From JBOHHM01 sp050725495 (lineage in GTDB: Bacteria; Pseudomonadota; Gammaproteobacteria; Burkholderiales; Burkholderiaceae_C): 8,128 nucleotides of DNA. Below, piece by piece: positions 1-6,591 of this stretch (positions are counted from its first letter, which is position 1; each line of letters begins with the position of its first letter). A model generated the notes under the pieces. The model was not told where the DNA came from. It saw only the letters and a list, made by a program, of their open reading frames with translations, and made no database searches. The DNA is taken from positions 1 through 8,128 of the forward strand of contig JBOHHM010000243.1 of the NCBI GenBank assembly GCA_050725495.1. The letters run 5' to 3'. A program made the translations under genes and the position numbers.

Positions 1-2
1 AA

Positions 3-1361
3 TACACCGCGCGCTGCTTCGACCGCGCGATCAGCGAGATGGGGCCCACGCAGCTCAACATCCCGCGCGACTACTTCTACGGTGAAATCACCTGCGAGAT
101 CCCCAAGCCCATGCGCGTGGAGCGCGGTGCCGGTGGCGAACACAGCCTGAACGAGGCCGCCGAACTGCTGGCGACGGCCAAATTCCCGGTGATCCTGTCG
201 GGCGGCGGTGTGGTGATGGGCGATGCGGTCGAGGAATGCAAGGCCTTGGCCGAGCGCCTGGGTGCGCCGGTGGTCAACGGCTACCTGCGCAACGACAGCT
301 TCCCGGCCAGCCACCCGCTGTGGTGCGGACCGCTGGGCTACCAGGGCTCGAAGGCGGCGATGAAACTCATTGCGCAGGCCGACGTGGTCGTGGCGCTCGG
401 CTCGCGCATGGGCCCCTTCGGCACGCTGCCGCAGCACGGCATGGACTACTGGCCGAAGAACGCCAAGATCATCCAGATCGAGGCCGACCACACGAATCTG
501 GGCCTCGTGAAGAAGATCTCGGTGGGCATCTGCGGCGACGCCAAGGCCGCAGCCCAAGCGCTGACCCAGCGACTGAGCAGCCGCGCGCTGGCCTGCGACG
601 CCACCAAGGCGGAGCGTGCCGCGAAGATCAAGGCCGAGAAGGACGCCTGGGAGAACGAGCTGAGCGAATGGACGCATGAACGCGACGCCTACAGCCTCGA
701 CATGATCGAGGAGCAGAAGCGCGAGAAGACGCCCACCGGCGGCGACTACCTGCACCCGCGCCAGGTGCTGCGCGAACTCGAGAAGGCCATGCCGCCGCGT
801 GTGATGGTCTCCACCGACATCGGCAACATCAACTCCGTGGCCAACAGCTACCTGCGCTTCGAGGAACCGCGCAGCTTCTTCGCGCCGATGAGCTTTGGCA
901 ACTGCGGTTACGCGCTGCCGACCATCATCGGCGCCAAGCTGGCCGCGCCCGAGCGCCCTGCCATTGCCTACGCAGGCGACGGCGCCTGGGCTATGAGCAT
1001 GGTGGAAGTCATGACCGCCGTGCGCCACGACATCCCGGTCACCGCCGTGGTGTTCCATAACCGCCAGTGGGGCGCGGAAAAGAAAAACCAGGTCGACTTC
1101 TACAACCGCCGCTTTGTGGCGGGTGAGCTCGAAAGCGAGAGCTTCGCGGGCATGGCGAAGGCCATGGGCGCCGAGGCCATCGTGGTCGACAGGCTCGAGG
1201 ACGTGGGCCCCGCGCTGAAAAAGGCCACCGATCTGCAGATGAACCAGAAGAAGACCTGCGTGATCGAGATCATGTGCACGCGTGAGCTCGGCGATCCGTT
1301 CCGCCGCGACGCGCTGGCCAAGCCGGTGCGCCTGCTCGAAAAATACAAGGACTATGTCTGA
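3..1361 (+). CDS. xsc: Sulfoacetaldehyde acetyltransferase Xsc, 5'-truncated by window edge
   Basis: This is a thiamine diphosphate (TPP) enzyme of the cytoplasm that converts sulfoacetaldehyde and phosphate to acetyl phosphate and sulfite, the desulfonating step of taurine, isethionate and sulfoacetate breakdown. The reading frame is open to the left edge (it enters as YTARCFDRAISEMGPTQLN), so the ATG at 39 is internal. About 452 residues are present against the roughly 590-600 usual for the family, so about 140 N-terminal residues (most of the PYR domain) lie outside. The central TPP-enzyme domain covers roughly window residues 40-190 (AKFPVILSGGGVVMGDA, LGSRMGPFG). The C-terminal TPP-binding domain has TDIGNINSVANSYL and AGDGAWAMSM, with the GDG metal/TPP motif at 975-983, followed by HNRQWGAEKKNQ. 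The long acetolactate-synthase-like body together with the pta neighbour makes Xsc far more likely than acetolactate synthase or another TPP enzyme. No frameshift is visible. Confidence 0.93.
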   Translation, partial: YTARCFDRAISEMGPTQLNIPRDYFYGEITCEIPKPMRVERGAGGEHSLNEAAELLATAKFPVILSGGGVVMGDAVEECKALAERLGAPVVNGYLRNDSFPASHPLWCGPLGYQGSKAAMKLIAQADVVVALGSRMGPFGTLPQHGMDYWPKNAKIIQIEADHTNLGLVKKISVGICGDAKAAAQALTQRLSSRALACDATKAERAAKIKAEKDAWENELSEWTHERDAYSLDMIEEQKREKTPTGGDYLHPRQVLRELEKAMPPRVMVSTDIGNINSVANSYLRFEEPRSFFAPMSFGNCGYALPTIIGAKLAAPERPAIAYAGDGAWAMSMVEVMTAVRHDIPVTAVVFHNRQWGAEKKNQVDFYNRRFVAGELESESFAGMAKAMGAEAIVVDRLEDVGPALKKATDLQMNQKKTCVIEIMCTRELGDPFRRDALAKPVRLLEKYKDYV

Positions 1362-1368
1362 GTCTCCA

Positions 1369-1400
1369 GCGCGCCGCGCTGCCCCGGCGCCGCGGCGCGC
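1369..1400. repeat. GC-rich inverted repeat between xsc and pta
   Basis: A perfect 10-bp inverted repeat, GCGCGCCGCG (1369-1378) and CGCGGCGCGC (1391-1400), is separated by 12 nt, 7 bp after the xsc stop. The transcript would form a very stable all-G/C hairpin. It is followed by CTTGTC, not a T-tract, so it does not look like a complete intrinsic terminator. It could be an intercistronic stabiliser, a processing site or a partial attenuator that sets xsc and pta levels apart. The repeat is directly visible; its role is inference. Confidence 0.6.
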
Positions 1401-1426
1401 CTTGTCAACCCCAACCGAGATTCACC

Positions 1427-2413
1427 ATGGCTTCTATCGATCTCGCGCCAGGTGCTGAAAGCGCGCCGCAGGCGCTCACGTTGTCGCGCCCGCATCTCCA
1501 CGCGCTCGTCGAAACGGCCCGAGCACGAGGCCCGATTCCCGTCGCAATGGCTTACCCCTGCGACCGTTCGTCGCTTATCTCGGCCAGCGAGGCGGCCCGC
1601 GTGGGCCTTGTGATTCCTGTGCTCGTGGGGCCGCGCGCGCGCATCGAGGCGGTGGCCGCCGAGGCCGATGTGGACCTGCGGGGCTTCGCCCTGCATGACA
1701 CTGCGGACGACCCCCGGGTCGCAGCGGCCCAGGCGGCCGCGCTGTGCCGCGACGGCCAGGCCGCGGCATTGATGAAGGGCAGCATGCACAGCGATGAGCT
1801 GCTCGCCGCAGCGGTGGCGCGCGAAGCCGGGCTGCGCACCCCGCGGCGCGCCAGCCATGTCTTCGTGCTCGACGTTCCCGGCATCGACCGGCCGCTGCTG
1901 ATCACCGACTGCGTGGTCAACATCGCACCCACGCTCACCGACAAGCGCGATATCGCGCAAAACGCAATCGAGTTGGCGCAGGCGATGGGTATCGCGACGC
2001 CACATGTCGCCATCCTCTCGGCCGTGGAAACCGTGAACCCGGCGATCCCCGGCACCATCGACGCCGCGGCGTTGTGCAAGATGGCCGACCGCGGGCAGAT
2101 CCGCGGCGGCGTGTTCGACGGTCCACTGGCGTTCGATAACGCCATTTCGGCGCAGTCGGCACGCAACAAAGGCATCGTGTCTCCGGTGGCGGGCCGCCCC
2201 GACGTGCTGCTGGTGCCCGGCCTGGAAGCCGGCAACATGGCCTACAAGCAACTGGTCTACATGGCCGGCGCCGAATGTGCGGGGCTGGTGCTCGGCATGC
2301 GTGTGCCCATTGTGCTGACCAGCCGGTCCGACTCGGTCGCCAGCCGCATCGCGTCCTGCGCGCTGGCGGTGCTGATGAACGCCCCTACTGCTGAAAAGGA
2401 GCGCGCGGCATGA
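1427..2413 (+). CDS. pta: Phosphate acetyltransferase (short form)
   Basis: This 328-residue enzyme of the PTA/PTB family transfers the acetyl group of acetyl phosphate to CoA, so the acetyl phosphate made by Xsc enters central metabolism as acetyl-CoA. The length matches the minimal catalytic form; there is no N-terminal P-loop/DRTGG regulatory extension as in long E. coli-type Pta. Family signatures visible are GSMHSDELL (about residue 120), VLDVPG and TDCVVNIAPTL, and near the C-terminus VAGRPDVLLVPGLEAGNM followed by KQLVYMAGAECAGLVLG, VPIVLTSRSDS and RIASCALAVL. A phosphate butyryltransferase is less likely given the neighbour. The ATG at 1427 has only a weak GAGA Shine-Dalgarno at 1417-1420. 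The gene follows xsc by 65 bp and overlaps the next gene by 4 bp, so it is very probably in the same operon. Confidence 0.93.
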   Translation: MASIDLAPGAESAPQALTLSRPHLHALVETARARGPIPVAMAYPCDRSSLISASEAARVGLVIPVLVGPRARIEAVAAEADVDLRGFALHDTADDPRVAAAQAAALCRDGQAAALMKGSMHSDELLAAAVAREAGLRTPRRASHVFVLDVPGIDRPLLITDCVVNIAPTLTDKRDIAQNAIELAQAMGIATPHVAILSAVETVNPAIPGTIDAAALCKMADRGQIRGGVFDGPLAFDNAISAQSARNKGIVSPVAGRPDVLLVPGLEAGNMAYKQLVYMAGAECAGLVLGMRVPIVLTSRSDSVASRIASCALAVLMNAPTAEKERAA

Positions 2414-3465
2414 GCGCGACGCCTGACACCATGAAAGCCAGCCAGCCCCTCGCCAGCCCGGGCTCGCGTCCGCACCAGCTGCTCCACTTGCTGCCCGGCG
2501 CCGCGCTGTCGGGCGTGATCGCGCTGGCCGCGACCTTTGTCTCGACGCTACACGGGGGGCCGCAACTGCTGTACGCGCTGTTCTTCGGCGTGGCCTTTCA
2601 CTACCTCAGCCACGATGCCAAGACGAAGCCGGGCATCGAGTTCTGCGCCCGCGGCGTGTTGCGCCTGGGAGTAGGCCTGCTCGGCGCGCGCATCACCGCG
2701 ACGCAGATCGCGGGCCTGGGCTGGACCACGGCCGCGATCGTCATCGGCGCCGTGGTCACGACCCTGCTGTGCGGCTTGCTGCTGGGGCGACGCCTGGGCA
2801 TGACACGCGCCCAAGGCGTGCTGTCGGGTGGCTCGGTCGCGATTTGCGGTGCCTCGGCGGCGCTGGCGATCTCGGCTGTATTGCCGCGCGAGAAGGAGAG
2901 CGACCGCTTCACGCTGATGGTGGTCGTGACCGTCACCGTGCTGTCCACGCTCGCCATGGTCATTTACCCGCTGATCGCCAAACTGCTGCACCTGCCGCCC
3001 GAGTTGGCGGGCCTGTTCATTGGCGGCACGATCCACGACGTCGCACAGGTCGTTGGCGCGGGCTACATGCTGAATCAGGAGACAGGCGACTATGCGACCA
3101 TCGTCAAGCTGTTTCGCGTCTCCATGCTGGCCGTGGTCGTTGTCGTGGTCTCGGGGTTGTTCAAGAGGCAGCGCGAGCAGACGGACGACAAGCTCGTCTC
3201 GGCCAAACAGCCGCTGGTGCCGTGGTTCCTGTGGGTGTTCGCTGGCTTGGTGATCATCAACTCGCTGGGCGGAGTGCCGGCCGTGGTGCAACACAGCCTC
3301 AGCGACGTCTCGCGTGCCTGTCTGGTGCTGGCCATTGCCGCCTTGGGCATGAAGACGTCGTTCATGCAACTCGCACGCGCCGGCTGGCGCCCGTTCACGC
3401 TGCTGCTGATCGAGACCCTGTGGATGGCGGTGCTGGTCTTGGCAGCCATCTGGTTGCGCATCTGA
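2410..3465 (+). CDS. YeiH/UPF0324 family membrane protein, putative sulfite/sulfate exporter
   Basis: This is a 351-residue, very hydrophobic inner-membrane protein of the YeiH (Cons_hypoth698, UPF0324) family, annotated by homology as a putative sulfate exporter; direct proof of substrate is scarce for the family. About ten hydrophobic stretches run from residue 18 to the C-terminus. Conserved-looking blocks include ARGVLRLGVGLLGARIT, VLSGGSVAICGASAALAI, FIGGTIHDVAQVVGAGYM, KLFRVSML and CLVLAIAALGMKTS. The start ATG at 2410 overlaps the pta stop as ATGA and is preceded by a strong AAAAGGAG at 2394-2401, 8 nt upstream, so it is translationally coupled to pta. Placed third after xsc and pta, it most likely exports the sulfite released by Xsc or the sulfate derived from it. 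This is the role filled in many sulfonate clusters by unrelated TauE/SafE (DUF81) proteins. Confidence 0.85.
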   Translation: MSATPDTMKASQPLASPGSRPHQLLHLLPGAALSGVIALAATFVSTLHGGPQLLYALFFGVAFHYLSHDAKTKPGIEFCARGVLRLGVGLLGARITATQIAGLGWTTAAIVIGAVVTTLLCGLLLGRRLGMTRAQGVLSGGSVAICGASAALAISAVLPREKESDRFTLMVVVTVTVLSTLAMVIYPLIAKLLHLPPELAGLFIGGTIHDVAQVVGAGYMLNQETGDYATIVKLFRVSMLAVVVVVVSGLFKRQREQTDDKLVSAKQPLVPWFLWVFAGLVIINSLGGVPAVVQHSLSDVSRACLVLAIAALGMKTSFMQLARAGWRPFTLLLIETLWMAVLVLAAIWLRI

Positions 3466-3472
3466 AGATTTG

Positions 3473-4195
3473 CTAGCGCCTGCCCTCGGCCATGCGCTGC
3501 AGCGCCGCCAGGTCGAGGATCGTCAGCTGACCGTAGTCGGCCGTGAGCAGGCCCTGCTGCGCGAGCAGGCGCAGCTCCTTGTTCATGGTCTGGCGCGACA
3601 CCGAGAGCATGGAGGCCAGCTCGCTTTGCGAAACGCGCAGGCTGATCGCGGGCCCGTGGTCGATGGGCTGGCCATGCCAGCCTGCGAGCTTGACCAGGGT
3701 CTCGGCCAGGCTCTGCTGCAGTCGGCCGAGCGCGCGGCGCTGCATCGAGACGATGCTTTCGTGCTGGCGCTTGAGCGCGAGCAGCGCCACGTCCTTCCAC
3801 AGCAGCGGCGTGTCATCGAGGACGGCGCGCAGCGCGTCGCTGGGCAGGTGCACGAGCACCGTGTCCTCGCGCGCGTGGTAGTCGTAGATCCACGGCACGT
3901 CCTTGAGCAGCCGCACCAGCGCCACCACCTCGCCCGGGCCGAGCATGGACAGCACGAACTTCGCGCCGGCCTCATTCATCCCGCCGACCTCGAGGCAGCC
4001 CGACACCACCACCAGCACTTCGCGCCGCTGCCGGTCCTGCGCCAGCACCTGGGTGCGGCGTTCGTACCGCTGCAGGCGGGCGATGCGCGCCATGCGGTCC
4101 ACCGCGATGTCGGGCCAATCGCGAAACAGCGCGCAGCAGCGCAGGGCGCGCCGGATCAGCGCGAGCGTGTCGCCCGGGGCGGTCGGTCGAGGCAT
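3473..4195 (-). CDS. Crp/Fnr-family transcriptional regulator
   Basis: This is a 240-residue DNA-binding regulator. An N-terminal cyclic-nucleotide-binding-like beta-roll (about residues 20-130: LVVVSGCLEVGG, LGPGEVVALVRLL) is followed by a long dimerisation helix (about 133-170) and a C-terminal Crp-type winged helix (about 183-235), with recognition segment SQSELASMLSVSRQTMNKEL. The phosphate-binding cassette is degenerate: after GE there is no Arg-Ser pair like that which binds cAMP in Crp. The only cysteines are C20, C21 and C67, not the FNR 4Fe-4S pattern, so the signal is unknown. The frame stays open to 4483, but the upstream residues are low-complexity and fall in the regulatory region, so the ATG at 4195 is chosen although no clear Shine-Dalgarno precedes it. 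It converges on the exporter gene (stops 7 bp apart) and diverges from the acyl-CoA synthetase gene, which makes that unit and itself the natural targets; control of xsc is possible but not shown. Confidence 0.88.
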   Translation of the reverse strand: MPRPTAPGDTLALIRRALRCCALFRDWPDIAVDRMARIARLQRYERRTQVLAQDRQRREVLVVVSGCLEVGGMNEAGAKFVLSMLGPGEVVALVRLLKDVPWIYDYHAREDTVLVHLPSDALRAVLDDTPLLWKDVALLALKRQHESIVSMQRRALGRLQQSLAETLVKLAGWHGQPIDHGPAISLRVSQSELASMLSVSRQTMNKELRLLAQQGLLTADYGQLTILDLAALQRMAEGRR

Positions 4196-4285
4196 GAGAG
4201 TGGGCGAGGGCGGTGGCGACACAAACGGTGAACAGGGTAATGGCTGGGGGCGGGCGACCCTGGCGATCAGGGTATTCCCGAAAAC

Positions 4286-4309
4286 CAATTGCGGGCAAAT
4301 GTCAATTGC
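4286..4309. promoter_or_regulatory. Cluster of CAATTGC / GCAA half-sites
   Basis: CAATTGC occurs twice in direct orientation (4286-4292 and 4303-4309), with starts 17 bp apart. Between them, TTGC-GG-GCAA (4289-4298) is a perfect short inverted repeat. GCAAATG-T-CAATTGC (4295-4309) is a near-perfect 7-1-7 inverted repeat with one mismatch. The A/T-rich patch stands out in an otherwise very G/C-rich region and lies between the divergent starts. These could be overlapping half-sites for the divergently encoded Crp/Fnr protein. The repeats are visible; the binding is inference. Confidence 0.4.
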
Positions 4310-4314
4310 TTGAC
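4301..4314. promoter_or_regulatory. Perfect palindrome GTCAA-N4-TTGAC, candidate operator
   Basis: GTCAA (4301-4305), TTGC (4306-4309) and TTGAC (4310-4314) form a perfect inverted repeat with the 5-4-5 geometry typical of Fnr-type sites, though the arms differ from the FNR consensus TTGAT-N4-ATCAA. Each arm is also part of a -35-like hexamer: TTGACT on the + strand (4310-4315) and TTGACA on the - strand (complement of 4300-4305). A protein bound here would sit on both divergent promoters at once. The best candidate ligand is the Crp/Fnr protein encoded at 3473-4195. Confidence 0.45.
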
Positions 4315-4339
4315 TGAGTGGACGGCCCCTCACTTTTAT
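4310..4339 (+). promoter_or_regulatory. Candidate sigma-70 promoter for the acyl-CoA synthetase unit
   Basis: TTGACT (4310-4315) lies 18 bp before TTTTAT (4334-4339), a five-of-six match to the -35 consensus and four of six to the -10. Transcription would begin near 4346 and give an 80-nt leader. On the other strand the perfect TTGACA (complement of 4300-4305) has no acceptable -10 at 16-18 bp, so no regulator promoter is called; a weak TTGCCC/TACCCT pair (complement of 4293-4298 and 4269-4274) is an alternative. Confidence 0.35.
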
Positions 4340-4348
4340 CGTAGCACT

Positions 4349-4406
4349 GCGGATCGGCGCAAGCGCCGGGCCCTGCCGGCAACACCGCGGTGGCGCCGCG
4401 ATCCGC
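4349..4406 (+). repeat. Leader inverted repeat upstream of the acyl-CoA synthetase gene
   Basis: GCGGATCG (4349-4356) and CGATCCGC (4399-4406) are perfect 8-bp inverted arms. Between them lies a nested small hairpin, GGCGC-AA-GCGCC (4356-4367). If transcription starts near 4346, this would fold as the first element of the leader and end only 3 nt before the Shine-Dalgarno at 4410, so folding could influence translation initiation. No known riboswitch class is recognised. Structure is visible as sequence symmetry only. Confidence 0.35.
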
Positions 4407-4409
4407 GCC

Positions 4410-4416
4410 AAGGAGA
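4410..4416 (+). promoter_or_regulatory. Shine-Dalgarno AAGGAGA deciding the start at 4426
   Basis: AAGGAGA is the only strong ribosome-binding sequence before the acyl-CoA synthetase reading frame. It sits 9 nt upstream of an in-frame TTG at 4426. The in-frame ATGs at 4438 and 4444 are 21 and 27 nt away, too far for normal initiation. A GTG at 4390 lies upstream of this site and has no Shine-Dalgarno of its own. Confidence 0.55.
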
Positions 4417-4425
4417 CCCCAGCTT

Positions 4426-6591
4426 TTGAACCCCGCCATGCAGATGAACGACCACGACTCCCTCTCGGCGCTGTTTGCGCCACGCTCCATCGCCATCGTC
4501 GGCGCCTCGGCCACGCCGGGCAAGATCGGCGGCATTCCGCTCGACTATGCGCTGCGCTTCGGCTTCGAGGGTGCGCTCTATGCTGTCAACCCGCGTGGCG
4601 GCATGGTGCAGGGCCTGCCGGCCTATCCCAGCCTCGAGGCCATCGGCGCGCCGGTGGACCTGGCGATCTTCGCCGTGCCGCAGGCCCTGGTGCCGGCGGC
4701 GCTGGACGATGCCGTCGCCGCCGGCGTCAAGGGCGTCGCGCTGTTCTCCTCGGGCTTTGCCGAGGTCGGCCCCGAGGGCGCGGCCGCGCAGCAGCGGCTC
4801 GCGGCCAAGGCGCGCGCCGCCGGTATCCGCCTCATCGGCCCGAACTGCCTGGGCTTCATGCACCTCGCGCACAAGGTCTACGCGACCTTCTCGCCCGCCC
4901 CCGGCGTGGGCCGCGTGGCGCCGGGGCGCATCGGCCTGGTCAGCCAGTCGGGCGCGTTCGGCGCCTATGCCTATTCGATGGCGCGCGAGCGCGGCATCGG
5001 CCTGTCGCTGTGGGCCACGACCGGCAACGAAGCCGACGTGCAGCTCGCCGACTGCCTGGCCTGGCTCGCGCAGGACCCCGGCACCGACGTCATCATGGCC
5101 TACCTCGAAGGTTGCCGCGACGGCCCCAAGTTGCGCGCCGCGCTGGCGCTGGCACAGGCGCATGGCAAGCCGGTGGTCATGGTCAAGGTCGGTACGACGG
5201 CGCTGGGCGCCGAGGCCGCGGCCTCGCACACGGCTTCGCTGGCCGGCAACGACGCGGTCTACGACGCGATCTTTCGCCAGTACGGCGTGCTGCGCGCGCA
5301 CACGCTCAGCGAGTTCTTCGACCTCGCCGCCAGCGCCGCGATCGCGCGCGCGCCTCGCGACCGCTCGATCGGCCTGTTCACGCTCTCGGGCGGTGTCGGC
5401 GCGATGATGGCCGACGAGGCCAGCGCCGCCGGCCTCGACGTGCTGCCGCTGTCGGACGCGGCGCAGCAGACGCTGCGCAGCTGGGTGCCGTTTGCCGCTC
5501 CGCGCAACCCGGTGGACATCACGGGCCAGGTCACGAACGACCTCACGCTCATGGAGCGCAGCGCCCAGCTCATGCTGCAGGACCGGCGATTCGGCTCGTG
5601 GATGGGCTTTCTCGCGGCGGCGGGCGCCTCGGACGCCTTCTGGCCCGTGCTGCGCGCACTCGTGGCCGGACTGCGCGCGTCCCACCCCGAGACCGTGCTC
5701 GCGATCAGCACGCTGCTCTCGCCCGAACGCCGCGCCGAGCTCGAAGCCCTGGGTTGTCTGGTCTTCGCCGACCCCTCGGTCGGCATACGGACCATTGCCG
5801 CGCTCGCGCGCCACGCCGAGCGGCCTGCCGTCCCCGCACCGGCCACGCCCGCCGTCGCGCCCCTGCGCCTGCCAGCGGGCACGCTGTCGGAGCCGCACAG
5901 CCTCGCGTTGCTGGCCGAGGCCGGTGTGTCCGTGGTCGAGCACCACCTGGTGCACACGGCCGACAAGGCTGCTCTGGCCCTGACTGCCCTGGGCGGCGAG
6001 ATCGCGCTCAAGATCGCGAGCGCCGACATCCCGCACAAGTCCGACATCGGCGGCGTGGCGCTGGGCCTGCGCAGCGCCGCGCAGGTGCGCACCGCCTTTG
6101 AACGCATCCTGGCCAGCGCCGGCGCCGCCCAGCCCAGGGCGCGCGTGGACGGTGTGCTCGCCGCGCGCATGGTGCGCGGCGGCGTGGAGTGCATCGCCGG
6201 CGTGCACCGCGACCCGGTGTTCGGCCCGGTGCTGATGTTCGGCCTGGGCGGCGTGCACGTCGAGACCCTGCGCGACGTGAGCCTGCGCGCCCTGCCCGTG
6301 ACGCGCGCCGACGTGAACGCCATGGTGCGTGAGCTGCGGGCGCTGCCGCTGTTGCAAGGCGCGCGCGGCCAGCCCGCGGCCGACCTCGAATCCATCGCCG
6401 ACATGCTGCTCGCGCTGGCCGACTTCGCCATGGCCGCCGGCGACACGCTGGAGAGCGCCGAAATCAACCCGCTGATCGCGCGCCCCGCCGCGCAGGGCGG
6501 CTGCATGGCCGTCGACGCGCTCGTGGTCGGCCGCGCTGTGCCGGGGACCACCACCCAGCCCGCTACACAACCCGAGGAGACCGCCGCATGA
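4426..6591 (+). CDS. ADP(NDP)-forming acyl-CoA synthetase, fused-subunit acetate-CoA ligase family
   Basis: This cytoplasmic enzyme of 721 residues (717 if ATG 4438 is used) belongs to the succinyl-CoA-synthetase-like superfamily that makes an acyl-CoA from an acid, CoA and ATP, or runs in reverse to make ATP. Domain order: CoA-binding Rossmann domain (about 12-140, RSIAIVGASATPGKIGG, LIGPNCLGF); ligase-like domains (about 155-460, GLVSQSGAFGAYAYS, LSGGVGAMMADEA, NPVDITGQV); C-terminal ATP-grasp domain (about 490-710, IALKIASADIPHKSDIGGV, EINPLIA). The SHTASLAGND segment carries His268, matching the phosphorylated histidine of ADP-forming acetyl-CoA synthetases; HKSD is near 537 and EINPL near 679. 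There is no GNAT domain, so it is not a Pat-type protein acetyltransferase. The acid cannot be read from sequence; acetate, other short acids or a sulfonated acid such as sulfoacetate are possible. Its stop overlaps the next start by 4 bp. The start is uncertain. Confidence 0.88.
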   Translation: MNPAMQMNDHDSLSALFAPRSIAIVGASATPGKIGGIPLDYALRFGFEGALYAVNPRGGMVQGLPAYPSLEAIGAPVDLAIFAVPQALVPAALDDAVAAGVKGVALFSSGFAEVGPEGAAAQQRLAAKARAAGIRLIGPNCLGFMHLAHKVYATFSPAPGVGRVAPGRIGLVSQSGAFGAYAYSMARERGIGLSLWATTGNEADVQLADCLAWLAQDPGTDVIMAYLEGCRDGPKLRAALALAQAHGKPVVMVKVGTTALGAEAAASHTASLAGNDAVYDAIFRQYGVLRAHTLSEFFDLAASAAIARAPRDRSIGLFTLSGGVGAMMADEASAAGLDVLPLSDAAQQTLRSWVPFAAPRNPVDITGQVTNDLTLMERSAQLMLQDRRFGSWMGFLAAAGASDAFWPVLRALVAGLRASHPETVLAISTLLSPERRAELEALGCLVFADPSVGIRTIAALARHAERPAVPAPATPAVAPLRLPAGTLSEPHSLALLAEAGVSVVEHHLVHTADKAALALTALGGEIALKIASADIPHKSDIGGVALGLRSAAQVRTAFERILASAGAAQPRARVDGVLAARMVRGGVECIAGVHRDPVFGPVLMFGLGGVHVETLRDVSLRALPVTRADVNAMVRELRALPLLQGARGQPAADLESIADMLLALADFAMAAGDTLESAEINPLIARPAAQGGCMAVDALVVGRAVPGTTTQPATQPEETAA

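Noticed and set aside
3..1361. Acetolactate synthase large subunit
   Set aside because: It shares the TPP-enzyme fold, but the overall sequence reads as Xsc and pta follows directly, with no small regulatory subunit gene.
1352..2251. 299-codon - strand frame opposite pta
   Set aside because: pta is unmistakable on the + strand; the antisense product is His/Arg/Gly-rich and unrecognisable.
3450..3490. Bidirectional terminator between the exporter and regulator genes
   Set aside because: Only 7 bp separate the stops; the GCGC...GCGC symmetry nearby is weak and there is no T-tract on either strand.
3470..4231. 253-codon + strand frame opposite the Crp/Fnr regulator
   Set aside because: The - strand frame has a clear cyclic-nucleotide-like domain and helix-turn-helix; this one has only a Gln/Arg/His-rich shadow product.
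4301..4314. Canonical FNR box
   Set aside because: The 5-4-5 spacing fits but the arms are GTCAA/TTGAC, not TTGAT/ATCAA, so it is listed only as a candidate operator.
4196..4483. 96-residue N-terminal extension of the regulator to an ATG at 4483
   Set aside because: The extension would cross the divergent promoter region and enter the synthetase coding sequence. Its residues are low-complexity, and the 240-residue product from 4195 already has normal family length.
4426..6591. Pat-like protein acetyltransferase
   Set aside because: The protein ends after the ATP-grasp domain (EINPL near residue 679) and has no GNAT domain at either end.
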